Shown: positions 16,056 to 24,773, numbered from the stretch's first letter. The stretch: DNA of 64,000 nt from Agreia sp. Leaf210 (GCF_001421485.1 NZ_LMKK01000003.1:310001-374000); one strand, 5' to 3'. The notes: generated by a model not told the origin, from the sequence alone. A program made the numbers and translations.

Positions 16056-16909
16056 GGAGTGCTCTCTTCTTGTCGCGGCACGGTGCGGGTGAGGGCCGAG
16101 ATGATGCGGAGGATGCCGGGCAGATCGTCGGACGCGGACTCGGGCGTCGATGGAGCGAACTCCGTCATGCCGGCACCGACGAGCCCGAACCGCGCGCGGA
16201 TGGCCGAGATCGCTTGCACGAGCTGCTGAACGGTGAGTCCGAACGGTTCGGGGTAGCCGACGCCGTCGATCCCGGCGGGGTCGATGACGTCGAGGTCGAC
16301 GTGGATGTACACGGAGCTCGCTCCCGTTTGCAGGACCGCCTCGACCGCGGCCTCCGGCTCCTGGAGCTCGGCGACCGAGACCACGCGCAGGCCCGCGGAC
16401 TCGATGTAGGCGGCCTCGTCGTCGTCGAGCGACCGCGTGCCGGCGAGCACGACTCGTGTGCTCGACAGTGGGACGGAGGGCAGGAGCGCGTCGGGACCAT
16501 CGCCGAGCAGAGCGCGCAGAACCATTCCGTGGAACGCGTGCGACGGCGAGGTCTCAGGCGAGTTGAGGTCACCGTGCGCATCGAACCAGACGACGGCAAC
16601 CGATTCGCCGGACGACTCGAGGGCGTGCGGGATGGCTCCCAACTCCACGCCGCAATCGCCGCCGATCGTCACCACCGGGCCGACGGTGGCGCCGAGAACG
16701 CGTCGCTGGTTGGCGAGCACGGACTGGATGGCCGTGTAGCGCAGAACGCCGGTGCCCTGCGATTCGCCCGCGCCCATCGGTACATCGACGACTCTGGTGG
16801 CTGCGGCGGGCAGATCGCCCTGGATGGCCGACGCCCCGTCGACGAGGCGCATGGCCCTCGACGAACCGGAGCCCTGCCACTGGGGCACGATCACGAAAGT
16901 AGCTGGCAC
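16052..16909 (-). CDS. Arginase/agmatinase (ureohydrolase) family protein
   Basis: A 285-residue ureohydrolase-fold protein. Manganese motifs: WFDAHGDLN (DAHxD) and HVDLDVIDP (DxDxxDP) are intact, but the first motif reads GGDC where arginases have GGDH, so one metal-ligand His is Cys. The SHAFHGM loop follows DAHGD. The substrate could be arginine, agmatine, guanidinobutyrate or another guanidine; the Cys change may alter metal use. The start is GTG 16909. It lies 41 nt after pspA and overlaps the crotonase gene. Confidence 0.78.
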   Translation of the reverse strand: MPATFVIVPQWQGSGSSRAMRLVDGASAIQGDLPAAATRVVDVPMGAGESQGTGVLRYTAIQSVLANQRRVLGATVGPVVTIGGDCGVELGAIPHALESSGESVAVVWFDAHGDLNSPETSPSHAFHGMVLRALLGDGPDALLPSVPLSSTRVVLAGTRSLDDDEAAYIESAGLRVVSVAELQEPEAAVEAVLQTGASSVYIHVDLDVIDPAGIDGVGYPEPFGLTVQQLVQAISAIRARFGLVGAGMTEFAPSTPESASDDLPGILRIISALTRTVPRQEESTP

Positions 16910-16950
16910 CTGCTCAGTCTTCCACGGTCTTCGGGGCGTCGGACCGGAGG

Positions 16951-17697
16951 CTATTCGACCGGCGCGTCGATGGGTCGAGCCGGCTGGTTCTTCGCTTTCA
17001 GCTGCGCCAGACGGGCATCGACCTCGGTGAGCTCCCCGAGATCGTCGAGGCTCTCGAACTGGGCGTCGAGGCTCGAGGCCGTGAGCTCTTCCTGGCCGCG
17101 CACCTTCGCCTCCTCGCGTCGGATCTTGTCTTCGAATCGGCCGAGGTCGCTGGTCGGGTCGAGCAGATCGATGCTCTTCAGCGCATCCTGCACCGTGCTC
17201 TGCGCCTCGACGGTCTTGGCGCGCGCCGCGAGCTCGTCGCGCTTGCGCGTGAGCTGGCCGAGCTTCTCTTTCATGGCGTTGAGGCCCGCCTTGAGTTTCT
17301 CCACCACTTCGGTCTGCGAGGCGATCGAGGGTTCGGCGTCGGCAGCCTCCTTCTCGCTCTGGAGCTGACGAGTCAGGGCCACCTTGGCGAGAGCATCGAA
17401 CTTGTCGGCGTCGATGGTGTTGCCGGCGACACGGAGCTCATCGCCCTTCTGGCTTGCAGCGAGCGCCTTGCGACCCCAGTCTTCTGCCGTCGACACGTCT
17501 TCGCGGTGGTCGTCTTCGAGCAGACGCAGGTTTCCGATGGTCTGCGCGATGGCGCTCTCGGCATCGGCGATGTTGTCGCTGTAGTCGCGCACGAGCTGAT
17601 CGAGCATCAACTGGGGATCCTCGGCCTGATCGATCAGAGCGTTGATGTTCGCCTTGGCGAGCTGCGTGATGCGACCGATGATGGACTGCTTTGCCAT
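16951..17697 (-). CDS. pspA: PspA/IM30 family membrane-stress protein
   Basis: A 248-residue protein, mostly charged coiled-coil helix, of the PspA/VIPP1/IM30 family. It starts with the amphipathic helix SIIGRITQLAKANINALIDQAEDP, the part that binds stressed membranes, and the conserved LDQLVRDY follows. It peripherally coats the inner face of the membrane to limit leakage. A strong AAGGAGAAG ribosome site precedes the ATG. The TPM-domain gene lies 39 nt upstream in the same direction, a common actinobacterial pair. Confidence 0.88.
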   Translation of the reverse strand: MAKQSIIGRITQLAKANINALIDQAEDPQLMLDQLVRDYSDNIADAESAIAQTIGNLRLLEDDHREDVSTAEDWGRKALAASQKGDELRVAGNTIDADKFDALAKVALTRQLQSEKEAADAEPSIASQTEVVEKLKAGLNAMKEKLGQLTRKRDELAARAKTVEAQSTVQDALKSIDLLDPTSDLGRFEDKIRREEAKVRGQEELTASSLDAQFESLDDLGELTEVDARLAQLKAKNQPARPIDAPVE

Positions 17698-17736
17698 TGT
17701 CTTCTCCTTGGGTTGTGACCGTGGATCGTGCGTGTA

Positions 17737-19836
17737 CTAGAAACGCCCGCCGCTGCCGCGACGACCGCCCGAGCGTGATGACGAGGAACTCCGACGTGAG
17801 CCCGACGACCGCGAGGAACGTGATGAACCCGAGGAACGCGAGCTGCCGCCCCAGCCTGATGATCCTCCGAACAAGCCGCCGGAGTACGAGCGTCTCGTCG
17901 AGCCGCCACCCGAGAACAGACCCCCGAGGAGACCTCCGAGCGCGGCCGAATCGCCGTCGTCGTCGGGCCATCCCCGGCTCGACGGAGGACTGTAGGCGTC
18001 GACATCGATGCGGGCGGACTGATCGGCTGTCTGCGCGAATCTGTTCGCCTGTGTTGCGGAGGCCAACGCCCGTTCCGGATCTGTCGTCTGCAGGCCGTAG
18101 GCCTCGGTGAGCAGCCGTTCGGCCTCGGCTATGCGGGTGCGGGCATCGACGCTGACGGCCCCTCGGCGCGTCACGACATACTCCTTGACCGCAGAGATGG
18201 TGCCGGATGCAGCCGCGAGCGTTCTCGAGAGCTGTTCCTGCGTGCGCGCCAACCGTTGCGCCTGCTCACGCTCGACCGCGAGCGCCGCGTCGAGTGGCCC
18301 GTTCGCCGACTGGAGCGACTGGAGCGCGGCAACGGGATCCGAAGGACCGGAGGTCTGAGCTTGAGCCACGGCCGCCTCCACCTGGGCGATCAACGGATTC
18401 ACTTCGGCGCCGCGGGCCGCGCCCGAGGGAGTCGACAGCAGGGCCCGTGCTTCGGCTGTGTCGCTGGACGCTTCTCCGATAGCCGAGGTGAGCGAGGCGA
18501 CCGCGTTCTGCAACGCGGTCGCCTGGGTGTCGATCGCTGAGAACAGGACTCCGGCTTGCGCGACCGCGCCCTGCGCACGTTGGATGCTCACAGCCGCCTC
18601 GCTTGCGCGACCGGCGGCGATGAGATCTGGCACGGCCCGCGCCGTGGCGTCGGCGTACGACAACAGTCTCTCCGCTTGAGACGCGTTGTCGATGACCGTC
18701 GCGAGTGCGTGAGGCGCATAGCGCGCGGTGAGTGAGGCGAGGGTCGACGCCGCCCTCGGAGCGGTCTGACGGGCCGCTGCTACGCCCGTCGCGATGGCGG
18801 CGAGCGCGGGCTGCGGATTCTTCTCGAGCTCGCGCAGCGCCGCGAACGCCTCGGCCTGAGCGTCGAGCTCGGCATCGGCCTTCGTGCACAGGTCGATGAT
18901 CCTCAGCGACCATGCTCTCCGGTCTTCTGCGCTATCGGGCGTGCTGTCGTCGAGACGCTGTTTGAGCGCGAAGCTCTCGCGCACCTTCTGCTTGGCGCTC
19001 TCCAAGGTCTGCGCGAACGTCGCGGTCGCGTCGTCTCCGAACTGGGCGATGGCGAAACCCAATTCCTGTTCGCTGCTCGCGGTCGCGTCATCGAGTTGCA
19101 CGAGCAGCCTGCCGACCTGCCGATCGAGGTCTTTCTGGCTAGGGCCGGATCCTCGGGACCGCGCCGATTCTGCCAAGGCTTTCGTTCGACGCCGCAGAAA
19201 GACGAGCCCGACGATGGCCGCCACCACAACGACGGCGCCTCCGAGGATCCAGGTCAAGACGGTCGACCCGCCACCCGAGCCAGTCGCGGTCTCCTGGCCC
19301 GGTGTGATCACCGGGGCGGAGAGATCATCTCCCCGGAGGAGTTCACCCAATCCGGTAGCCGTGTTGATGGCTGCGCCAGCCCAGTCGTTCTCGCGCAACG
19401 ACGGCTGGATCGAGGTGGTGGCCAGCCTCGAGAGCTGCGCGTCATCCAGAGAGAACCCCGGATCGACGGAGACCTGATAGAGGCGGTCGTCTGTCGCCAC
19501 GGCGAGCAACACGTCGTTGACGCCGAGATCGTTCTTGATGGCCGTGTCGTCGGCCCATGCCTGCCTGTCGTCTACTCCGGTGAAGCTGTCGACGTAGACG
19601 ACGAAGAGATTGACGCTCTCGTCGGCCGAGAGGTCGTCGAGAGCGTCCTGCACCTCGCCGGCCCGGCTACCGAGCACGCTCGACCGGTCGACGATGTATG
19701 CCCCGTCCAGGTCGACCGGTCCGGTCGCCGTAGCGGCCGAGGGCACCTGAAACGCGAACAGGGCGAGCACGAGTCCGACCCCGGCGAGAAGGCGGGATGA
19801 GAGGCTGGAGAATCGTCGTCGATCGCTACTGGACAT
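17737..19836 (-). CDS. TPM-domain membrane protein with coiled-coil and Ser/Gly/Arg-rich tail
   Basis: A 699-residue protein. It has an N-terminal signal sequence (LLAGVGLVLALFAFQVPSA) and an extracellular TPM domain (about residues 45-165, with NLFVVYVDSF). A membrane segment (about residues 207-227, WILGGAVVVVAAIVGLVFL) and a long Ala/Gln-rich helical cytoplasmic region follow. The tail of about 60 residues is made almost only of Ser, Gly and Arg and ends GGRF. The TPM family is linked to membrane and photosystem stress. The start at ATG 19836 is backed by TAGACT 7 nt upstream. It precedes pspA in one operon. Confidence 0.8.
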   Translation of the reverse strand: MSSSDRRRFSSLSSRLLAGVGLVLALFAFQVPSAATATGPVDLDGAYIVDRSSVLGSRAGEVQDALDDLSADESVNLFVVYVDSFTGVDDRQAWADDTAIKNDLGVNDVLLAVATDDRLYQVSVDPGFSLDDAQLSRLATTSIQPSLRENDWAGAAINTATGLGELLRGDDLSAPVITPGQETATGSGGGSTVLTWILGGAVVVVAAIVGLVFLRRRTKALAESARSRGSGPSQKDLDRQVGRLLVQLDDATASSEQELGFAIAQFGDDATATFAQTLESAKQKVRESFALKQRLDDSTPDSAEDRRAWSLRIIDLCTKADAELDAQAEAFAALRELEKNPQPALAAIATGVAAARQTAPRAASTLASLTARYAPHALATVIDNASQAERLLSYADATARAVPDLIAAGRASEAAVSIQRAQGAVAQAGVLFSAIDTQATALQNAVASLTSAIGEASSDTAEARALLSTPSGAARGAEVNPLIAQVEAAVAQAQTSGPSDPVAALQSLQSANGPLDAALAVEREQAQRLARTQEQLSRTLAAASGTISAVKEYVVTRRGAVSVDARTRIAEAERLLTEAYGLQTTDPERALASATQANRFAQTADQSARIDVDAYSPPSSRGWPDDDGDSAALGGLLGGLFSGGGSTRRSYSGGLFGGSSGWGGSSRSSGSSRSSRSSGSRRSSSSSRSGGRRGSGGRF

Positions 19837-19843
19837 CGCAGGC

Positions 19844-19935
19844 AGTCTAGAACAGAGGTCTGTCTCGACGGTATCGACACTGTGTGTCGCCGCGTTACGA
19901 GTGTGCTGGGGAGCGCGCGTCGAAATCAGCATGAT
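19844..19935. promoter_or_regulatory. Divergent leaderless -10 elements (TPM / amidotransferase)
   Basis: On the minus strand TAGACT (19849-19844) ends 7 nt before the TPM-gene ATG. On the plus strand CATGAT (19930-19935) ends 6 nt before ATG 19942. The first fits well; the second lacks the initial T of the TAnnnT pattern. Confidence 0.4.
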
Positions 19936-19941
19936 GGATGC

Positions 19942-20685
19942 ATGCCCACCCGCACCGAGAAGCGACTCAGCGTCGTCGAGGTCACCCGGTACCGCCCGCG
20001 CGATGTCGAGTACCACGCTTACGTCGAGGTGCTCAACTCCCGAGCCGTGCGTGCTGCGGAGAATGACGGTTGGCTCGTCAATCGTGTCGCCGCCGCCGAT
20101 GTCGGAACAGCATCACTGCTCTCTCTCACCGACGCGAGCGACGCCATCATGATCATGGGCGGCGAAGACATCTCGCCTCGCTTCTATGGCGGAGCGGCGG
20201 ACTACCCCTTCGAGAGCCAGCACTTCGAGACCGCCGACGAGGGTCAGATCGCGCTCGTGCACCGAGCGCTGCGACGCGGCACGCCTCTGCTCGGCATCTG
20301 TCGCGGACTCCAGGTCATCAACGTCGCTCTCGGCGGAGACATCGTGCAGGACCTCGGCAACCAGACCATCCACAAGAACCTCGGTGCGCCCATTCGAGAC
20401 ATCATGGCCGCGCACACCGTGGCTCTCGACTCCTCGAGCAGACTGTCGACGGATCTGGGCGCGACCGAAATCGTCGTACAGAGCGCGCACCACCAGGCGG
20501 TCGCCCGGTTGGGCGAGGGTCTCGTCGCGATCGGCACAGCACCGGACGGCGTCGTCGAGGCGGTCGAGCATGCCGACGCACAGGTCACGGGGGTGCAGTT
20601 CCACCCCGAGGACCCGGGTGCCCCGGACGGCCAGCTCGCGCAGCTGGTGGCCCGGCTCAGCGTGCGCGAGCGCGCTCTGGCCTGA
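19942..20685 (+). CDS. Gamma-glutamyl-gamma-aminobutyrate hydrolase family (peptidase C26) protein
   Basis: A 247-residue class-I glutamine-amidotransferase-fold hydrolase. The nucleophile is Cys120 in LLGICRGLQVINVALGG, with His221 and Glu223 in VQFHPED completing the triad. PuuD-type enzymes of this family cleave gamma-glutamyl-GABA in putrescine breakdown. The window also holds a polyamine locus, but 30 kb away, so a shared pathway is only a possibility. ATG 19942 is preferred over 19882 because conservation begins there and a -10-like element sits 6 nt upstream. Confidence 0.8.
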   Translation: MPTRTEKRLSVVEVTRYRPRDVEYHAYVEVLNSRAVRAAENDGWLVNRVAAADVGTASLLSLTDASDAIMIMGGEDISPRFYGGAADYPFESQHFETADEGQIALVHRALRRGTPLLGICRGLQVINVALGGDIVQDLGNQTIHKNLGAPIRDIMAAHTVALDSSSRLSTDLGATEIVVQSAHHQAVARLGEGLVAIGTAPDGVVEAVEHADAQVTGVQFHPEDPGAPDGQLAQLVARLSVRERALA

Positions 20686-20702
20686 GAGTCGAACCGGTCG
20701 TC

Positions 20703-21149
20703 TCAGTCGCTCGACCGCGTCGCCGCCGCGATGATCGCCGTCAGCGACGCCTGCATCGCCTGAAGCTCGGCGACGGGCATGCCCAACTGCTCGATCATCG
20801 TCTGCGGGATGCTCTCCGCCCGTGACCGCAGCGCCCGGCCTTCTTCGGTGAGGGTCACGTCGAGGCGCCGCTCGTCGGCCGCGCTGCGTCGTCGATCGAT
20901 GAGACCGGATGCCTCCAGCCGCTTGAGCAGGGGCGAGAGGGTCGCGGGCTCGAGCTGAAGCGCCGCTCCGAGCTCTTTCACCGACCTCGGATCCTGCTGC
21001 CAGAGCGCCAGCATCACGAGGTATTGCGGGTGCGTGAGACCGAGCGGCTCGAGAACGGGGCGATAGAGCCCGATCACGCTGCGCGAAGCCACGGCCAGAG
21101 CGAAGCACACCTGATTCTCGAGCGCCAGCACGTCGACGTCCTGCGGCAT
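20703..21149 (-). CDS. MarR family regulator, OhrR-like
   Basis: A 148-residue winged-helix MarR protein. The N-terminal NQVCFALAVASR has the reactive cysteine (Cys15) of the OhrR subgroup, which senses organic peroxides. The wing region is KRLEASGLIDRRRSAADERRLDVTLTEEG. An ohr peroxidase gene is not beside it, so its target is elsewhere or is the upstream pyruvate oxidase gene, whose activity makes hydrogen peroxide in some relatives. An AAGGGAAG tract lies before the ATG, and TATACT at 21198-21203 is a candidate -10. Confidence 0.85.
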   Translation of the reverse strand: MPQDVDVLALENQVCFALAVASRSVIGLYRPVLEPLGLTHPQYLVMLALWQQDPRSVKELGAALQLEPATLSPLLKRLEASGLIDRRRSAADERRLDVTLTEEGRALRSRAESIPQTMIEQLGMPVAELQAMQASLTAIIAAATRSSD

Positions 21150-21197
21150 GCACGCTTCCCTTCGCCCGTGCGATGCGCACGAATCAATAGGGCACTA

Positions 21198-21203
21198 AGT
21201 ATA
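21198..21203 (-). promoter_or_regulatory. Candidate -10 (TATACT) for the OhrR-like gene
   Basis: TATACT reads on the minus strand between the pyruvate oxidase stop (21210) and the MarR start (21149). Transcription would start near 21191, leaving about 40 nt of leader with an AAGGGAAG ribosome site. It overlaps an AT-rich patch that could also hold a MarR operator. Confidence 0.4.
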
Positions 21204-21209
21204 AGAGGC

Positions 21210-22964
21210 TCAGAGCCCCGGAACGTGTCTGATATTCGAGCGCGCCATCCGCACAGCCTCGCCGACGCCGCCGTTCAGAACGAGCTTCGACAGAGCCAGT
21301 CCGAATCCGGTGACCTGCTTTACCGTGATGTTCGGTGGCAGCGACAGGGCGAGCGGATCGGTGGCGATGTCGACCAGCGCGGGGCCGTCGTGGGCGAACG
21401 CCTCGCTCAGGGCCCCGTGCAGGTCCTGTGGATCCTCGACGCGACGGGAGAAGAAGCCGAGCGCAGCGGCGACGGCGGCGTAGTCGACCCCTGGCACGTC
21501 CACGCCGAAATCGGGGTAGCCGTCGACGAACATCTCGAGCTTCACGAGGCCGAGGGTGGAGTTGTTGAACACGACCACCTTGACGGGGAGCTTGTACGCG
21601 GCGATGGTCACCAGCTCGCCGAGCAGCATCGACAGGCCACCGTCGCCCGAGATCGTGACCACCTGACGACCCGGATAAGCAGACTGGGCTCCGATGGCCT
21701 GGGGAACGGCGTTGGCCATCGATCCGTGCAGGTACGATCCGATCAGCCGACGGCGCCCGTTGGGAGTGATGTAGCGCGCCTGCCAGACGTTGCCCATGCC
21801 GGTATCGGCGGTCACGATGGCATCGTCCGACAGCAGCTCGTCGAGCACGGTGACGGCGAATTCCGGGTGGATCGGCACGGTCTTGTCGACGTCGGTGTAC
21901 TTTCCCACGACCGAGTCGAGCAACTTGTGGTGCCGCTTGAGAGTCTTCTCGAGGAAGCTCCGGTTTCGCTCGCCCCGGATCAGCGGGGTGAGGGCGGCCA
22001 GGGTCGATGCGACGTCACCGTGGATCGCATGAGTGACGCTCGCGCGCCGCCCGAGGTGCGACGCGTCGGCGTCGATCTGGGCGATCTGCACCTTCGTTCC
22101 GTCGGGCAGGAACGGCTCGTACGGAAAATCGGTGCCGAGCAGGATGAGCAGCTCTGCATCGTGCATTCCCGCGTGTGCCGCACCATAGCCGAGCAGACCT
22201 GTCATGCCGACGTCGAAGGGGTTGTCGTACTGGATCCACTGCTTGCCGCGTAGCGTGTGACCCACGGGGGCGGCGAGCAGGTCGGCGAAGGCGACGACCT
22301 CGTCGTGCGAGCCCTCGACGCCCGCGCCCGCGAAGATGGCGACCGTCTTCGCATCATTGATCGCGCTGGCCAATTCAGCGATGTCGTTCGCGTCGGGCAC
22401 GATCGCGGGAGGCCGGGGGAGAACGAATGCCGGGGCCGAGCCGACGGCATCCAACTCGGCGATATCGCCGGGCAGCGTGACGACGGCCACGCCGCCGAGT
22501 CCTGTCGCGTGCCGGATGGCGGAGTTCACGACGCGCGGCGCCTGTACGGCAGTCGAGATCAGCTCGCGATAATTCGAGCACTCGACGAACAGACGGTCGG
22601 GGTGGGTCTCTTGAAAGTAGGAGCTGCCGATCTCGATGCTCGGAATGTGGCTCGCGATCGCAAGAACGGGCGCACCCGATCGATGGGCGTCGAAGAGACC
22701 GTTGATGAGATGCAGATTTCCCGGGCCGCAACTGCCGGCGCATACGGCGAGCTTGCCGGTGAGCTGTGCCTCGGCTCCGGCGGCGAAGGCCGCAGCCTCC
22801 TCGTTGCGCACGTGGATCCAGTCGATGCCGCCTTTGGCGGATCCACCGGTGCGGCGCACGGCGTCGACCACCGGATTGAGGCTGTCTCCGACGATGCCGT
22901 AGATGCGGTGGACTCCCGCGTCGATGAGCTGGGCGATGAGCTGGTCTGCAACGGTTGTGGCCAT
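21210..22964 (-). CDS. poxB: Pyruvate dehydrogenase (quinone) / pyruvate oxidase
   Basis: A 584-residue thiamine-diphosphate enzyme of the PoxB group. The N-terminal Pyr domain contains the catalytic Glu in HVRNEEAAAFAA, the middle part is the FAD-binding fold, and the C-terminal PP domain has ISGDGGLSMLLGE followed by VVFNNS, the GDG-NN thiamine motif. It oxidises pyruvate to acetate and CO2, passing electrons to quinone at the membrane. The ATG start has TTAACT ending 6 nt upstream. The OhrR-like regulator gene lies directly downstream. Confidence 0.88.
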   Translation of the reverse strand: MATTVADQLIAQLIDAGVHRIYGIVGDSLNPVVDAVRRTGGSAKGGIDWIHVRNEEAAAFAAGAEAQLTGKLAVCAGSCGPGNLHLINGLFDAHRSGAPVLAIASHIPSIEIGSSYFQETHPDRLFVECSNYRELISTAVQAPRVVNSAIRHATGLGGVAVVTLPGDIAELDAVGSAPAFVLPRPPAIVPDANDIAELASAINDAKTVAIFAGAGVEGSHDEVVAFADLLAAPVGHTLRGKQWIQYDNPFDVGMTGLLGYGAAHAGMHDAELLILLGTDFPYEPFLPDGTKVQIAQIDADASHLGRRASVTHAIHGDVASTLAALTPLIRGERNRSFLEKTLKRHHKLLDSVVGKYTDVDKTVPIHPEFAVTVLDELLSDDAIVTADTGMGNVWQARYITPNGRRRLIGSYLHGSMANAVPQAIGAQSAYPGRQVVTISGDGGLSMLLGELVTIAAYKLPVKVVVFNNSTLGLVKLEMFVDGYPDFGVDVPGVDYAAVAAALGFFSRRVEDPQDLHGALSEAFAHDGPALVDIATDPLALSLPPNITVKQVTGFGLALSKLVLNGGVGEAVRMARSNIRHVPGL

Positions 22965-22970
22965 GGATCC

Positions 22971-22976
22971 AGTTAA
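22971..22976 (-). promoter_or_regulatory. Weak leaderless -10 candidate (TTAACT) for poxB
   Basis: TTAACT on the minus strand ends 6 nt before the ATG at 22964. It departs from TAnnnT at the second base, so support rests mainly on the spacing. No ribosome site is visible. Confidence 0.3.
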
Positions 22977-22997
22977 CCCCCGTGGCCCGGGGTCGGG

Positions 22998-23693
22998 CTA
23001 GGACAGCTGTCGAGAGTCTCGGCGGGAGACCGTGCCCCGTCGAGAGAGCCACAGGACGCCGGCTGCCGTCAGCCCGATGACCGCGGCGATGAGCACGACG
23101 TAGAACGCGACCGAGACGTATCCCTGTGGCGAGCTGTTCGGGTTCAGGAACGGATACGGGTACCAGTACTCGGTCCCGTAGACCTGATCGGTGACGAAGG
23201 GCGCTCGGACCAGCGTGTAGACCACCCAGGCCAGCGGGTAGATCAGGATCACGCCTATCCGGCGCGCGGAGATCGGGCGGCGTCCGGGAGCGAGGATCCA
23301 ATCGAGCAGAACGTAGGCGGGCGCGACGGCGTGGACGATCTCGTTCGACCAGCCGAGCGTCCCCCCCTGCGGCAGGTCGATGCCGCGCAGCAGCACGTTG
23401 TAGACGAGGCCGGTCACGACCATGTAGCTCACGACGGCCGCGCGCGTCACCTGAAACCACTCGGGATCGTGGCCACGGCGTGCCACCATCAGGACCGCGC
23501 CGATCAATAACACGATCGCCGCAGCGACGTTCGACTCGATCGTGAAGAAGCTGAAGAAGTTCACGATGTTGCTGCCGACGTTTGTGACGCCTCGATCCGA
23601 CCAGAACGCGAGGCTCGTCATCAACTGGCCGACGATCGCGGCGAGGATGGCGATGGCGACGGCGACGCGGAGTGCGGCGAAGAGAATCCTCAT
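22998..23693 (-). CDS. Pr6Pr family membrane protein
   Basis: A 231-residue integral membrane protein with six predicted hydrophobic helices. The NFFSFFTIESNVAAAIVLL, GTLGWSNEIVHAVAPAYVLLDW and PLAWVVYTLVR segments are characteristic of the actinobacterial Pr6Pr (FAR-17a/AIG1-related) family. Some eukaryotic relatives are threonine-type lipid hydrolases of the membrane, but no bacterial function is established. The conserved Asn/Thr and His of TIESN and EIVHA would be the matching active-site positions. It lies between poxB and the tRNA-Arg gene. Confidence 0.75.
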   Translation of the reverse strand: MRILFAALRVAVAIAILAAIVGQLMTSLAFWSDRGVTNVGSNIVNFFSFFTIESNVAAAIVLLIGAVLMVARRGHDPEWFQVTRAAVVSYMVVTGLVYNVLLRGIDLPQGGTLGWSNEIVHAVAPAYVLLDWILAPGRRPISARRIGVILIYPLAWVVYTLVRAPFVTDQVYGTEYWYPYPFLNPNSSPQGYVSVAFYVVLIAAVIGLTAAGVLWLSRRGTVSRRDSRQLS

Positions 23694-23737
23694 GGCGATC
23701 CGACCCCCGGATGTGCGCGGCCGACGAAGCGCCGGTG

Positions 23738-23809
23738 TGCCCTCGACTGGATTTGAACCAGCGACCTATTCCTTCGGAGGGAAGCGCTCTTCCGCTGAGC
23801 TACGAGGGC
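23738..23809 (-). tRNA. tRNA-Arg (anticodon CCG)
   Basis: On the minus strand the sequence folds as a cloverleaf. The 7-bp acceptor stem is GCCCTCG with CGAGGGC, the D arm is GCTCAGCGGAAGAGC, and the anticodon loop CTCCGAA places CCG at positions 34-36. The T arm contains GGTTCAAATCC, and the discriminator base is A. CCA is not encoded. It reads CGG arginine codons. It overlaps no protein gene. Confidence 0.92.
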
Positions 23810-23920
23810 GTACTCCAGAAAACCTACCAGAAGCGGCACACTGTAGCGCGCGTGATCGGACGGTGGCGACGACCCGTGCGCAACACGAACTCGAAACATT
23901 CGAATGGCATGATGCATGCC

Positions 23921-24715
23921 ATGAAGCGCTCCGTCTCAGCACACATCGCCGTTCGTATCGACAGTCCCGTCACGATGGTCTTCGCGGCATCGGTCGCTGA
24001 AGGCATCACCCGATACGTCGAGACCATCGACTTCCGCTACGGCAGCAGCAGCATCACCCCGGTCGAGATCTCGGATGTGCACGGCACGCGGCTGCACCAG
24101 TTCACTGTCGGCGCGGGAACGCTGACGATGGACTACTGGGCGACGGTCACGGGGGAGGCGGTGCCCGCCGCCATCACGGCGATCGACCGCATCACCTATC
24201 TCAAGCCCAGTCGGTACTGCGAGTCCGACATCCTCCTGCCCACCGCCGTGTCCGAGTTCGCCGGTCTCAAGGGGCGGGCCCTGCTCGACGGCGTCAGCTC
24301 GTGGGTGGGCGACAAGCTGAGCTACGTTCCCGGCTCGAGTCTGCCCACCGACGGTGCCGTTCGAACGCTGCTCGCCAGACAGGGAGTCTGCCGCGACTAC
24401 GCGCACCTCGTCGTAGCGCTGCTCCGCGCACTCGACGTGCCCGCTCGGCTGGTCGCCGTGTACGCGCCGGGGCTCGATCCCATGGACTTCCATGCCGTGG
24501 CCGAAGCCTTCGTCGACGGCGCGTGGTACATCGTGGATGCGACGGCGCTGGCCCCGAGGCAGAGCCTTGTCCGAATCTCGACGGGACGCGATGCGGCGGA
24601 CACGGCATTTCTCACGAACCACGACGGGCTGCTCACTCTGACCGAGCTCGAGGTGACGGCGACGGTCGACGAGCTGCCGACCGACGATGTGACGCGGCTG
24701 GTGCAATTGCGCTGA
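23921..24715 (+). CDS. Transglutaminase-like (cysteine peptidase-fold) family protein
   Basis: A 264-residue protein with a beta-rich N-terminal half and a transglutaminase core domain. The catalytic triad is visible: Cys157 in GVCRDYAHL, His in PMDFHAVAEAF, and Asp in WYIVDATAL. Actinobacterial members are thought to be peptidases or amidases rather than crosslinking enzymes. No signal peptide is seen. Several ATGs are possible (23909, 23912, 23921); the last is chosen for CATGAT ending 7 nt before it and for the start of conservation. Confidence 0.78.
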   Translation: MKRSVSAHIAVRIDSPVTMVFAASVAEGITRYVETIDFRYGSSSITPVEISDVHGTRLHQFTVGAGTLTMDYWATVTGEAVPAAITAIDRITYLKPSRYCESDILLPTAVSEFAGLKGRALLDGVSSWVGDKLSYVPGSSLPTDGAVRTLLARQGVCRDYAHLVVALLRALDVPARLVAVYAPGLDPMDFHAVAEAFVDGAWYIVDATALAPRQSLVRISTGRDAADTAFLTNHDGLLTLTELEVTATVDELPTDDVTRLVQLR

Positions 24716-24759
24716 GGACGACCGTCGCGCACGCACCGCGGCCGGCGCAGCCTGAACGG

Positions 24760-24765
24760 TAAGAT
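24760..24765 (+). promoter_or_regulatory. Candidate -10 (TAAGAT) for argS
   Basis: TAAGAT ends 8 nt before the GTG at 24774, close to the leaderless spacing used elsewhere. No ribosome site is visible between them. Confidence 0.35.
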
Positions 24766-24773
24766 CGACGTTC

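Noticed and set aside
20679-20710. CTGAGA...TCTCAG inverted repeat between the C26 hydrolase and MarR gene ends
   Set aside because: A 6-bp stem with a 13-nt loop and no T-run; too weak to call a bidirectional terminator.
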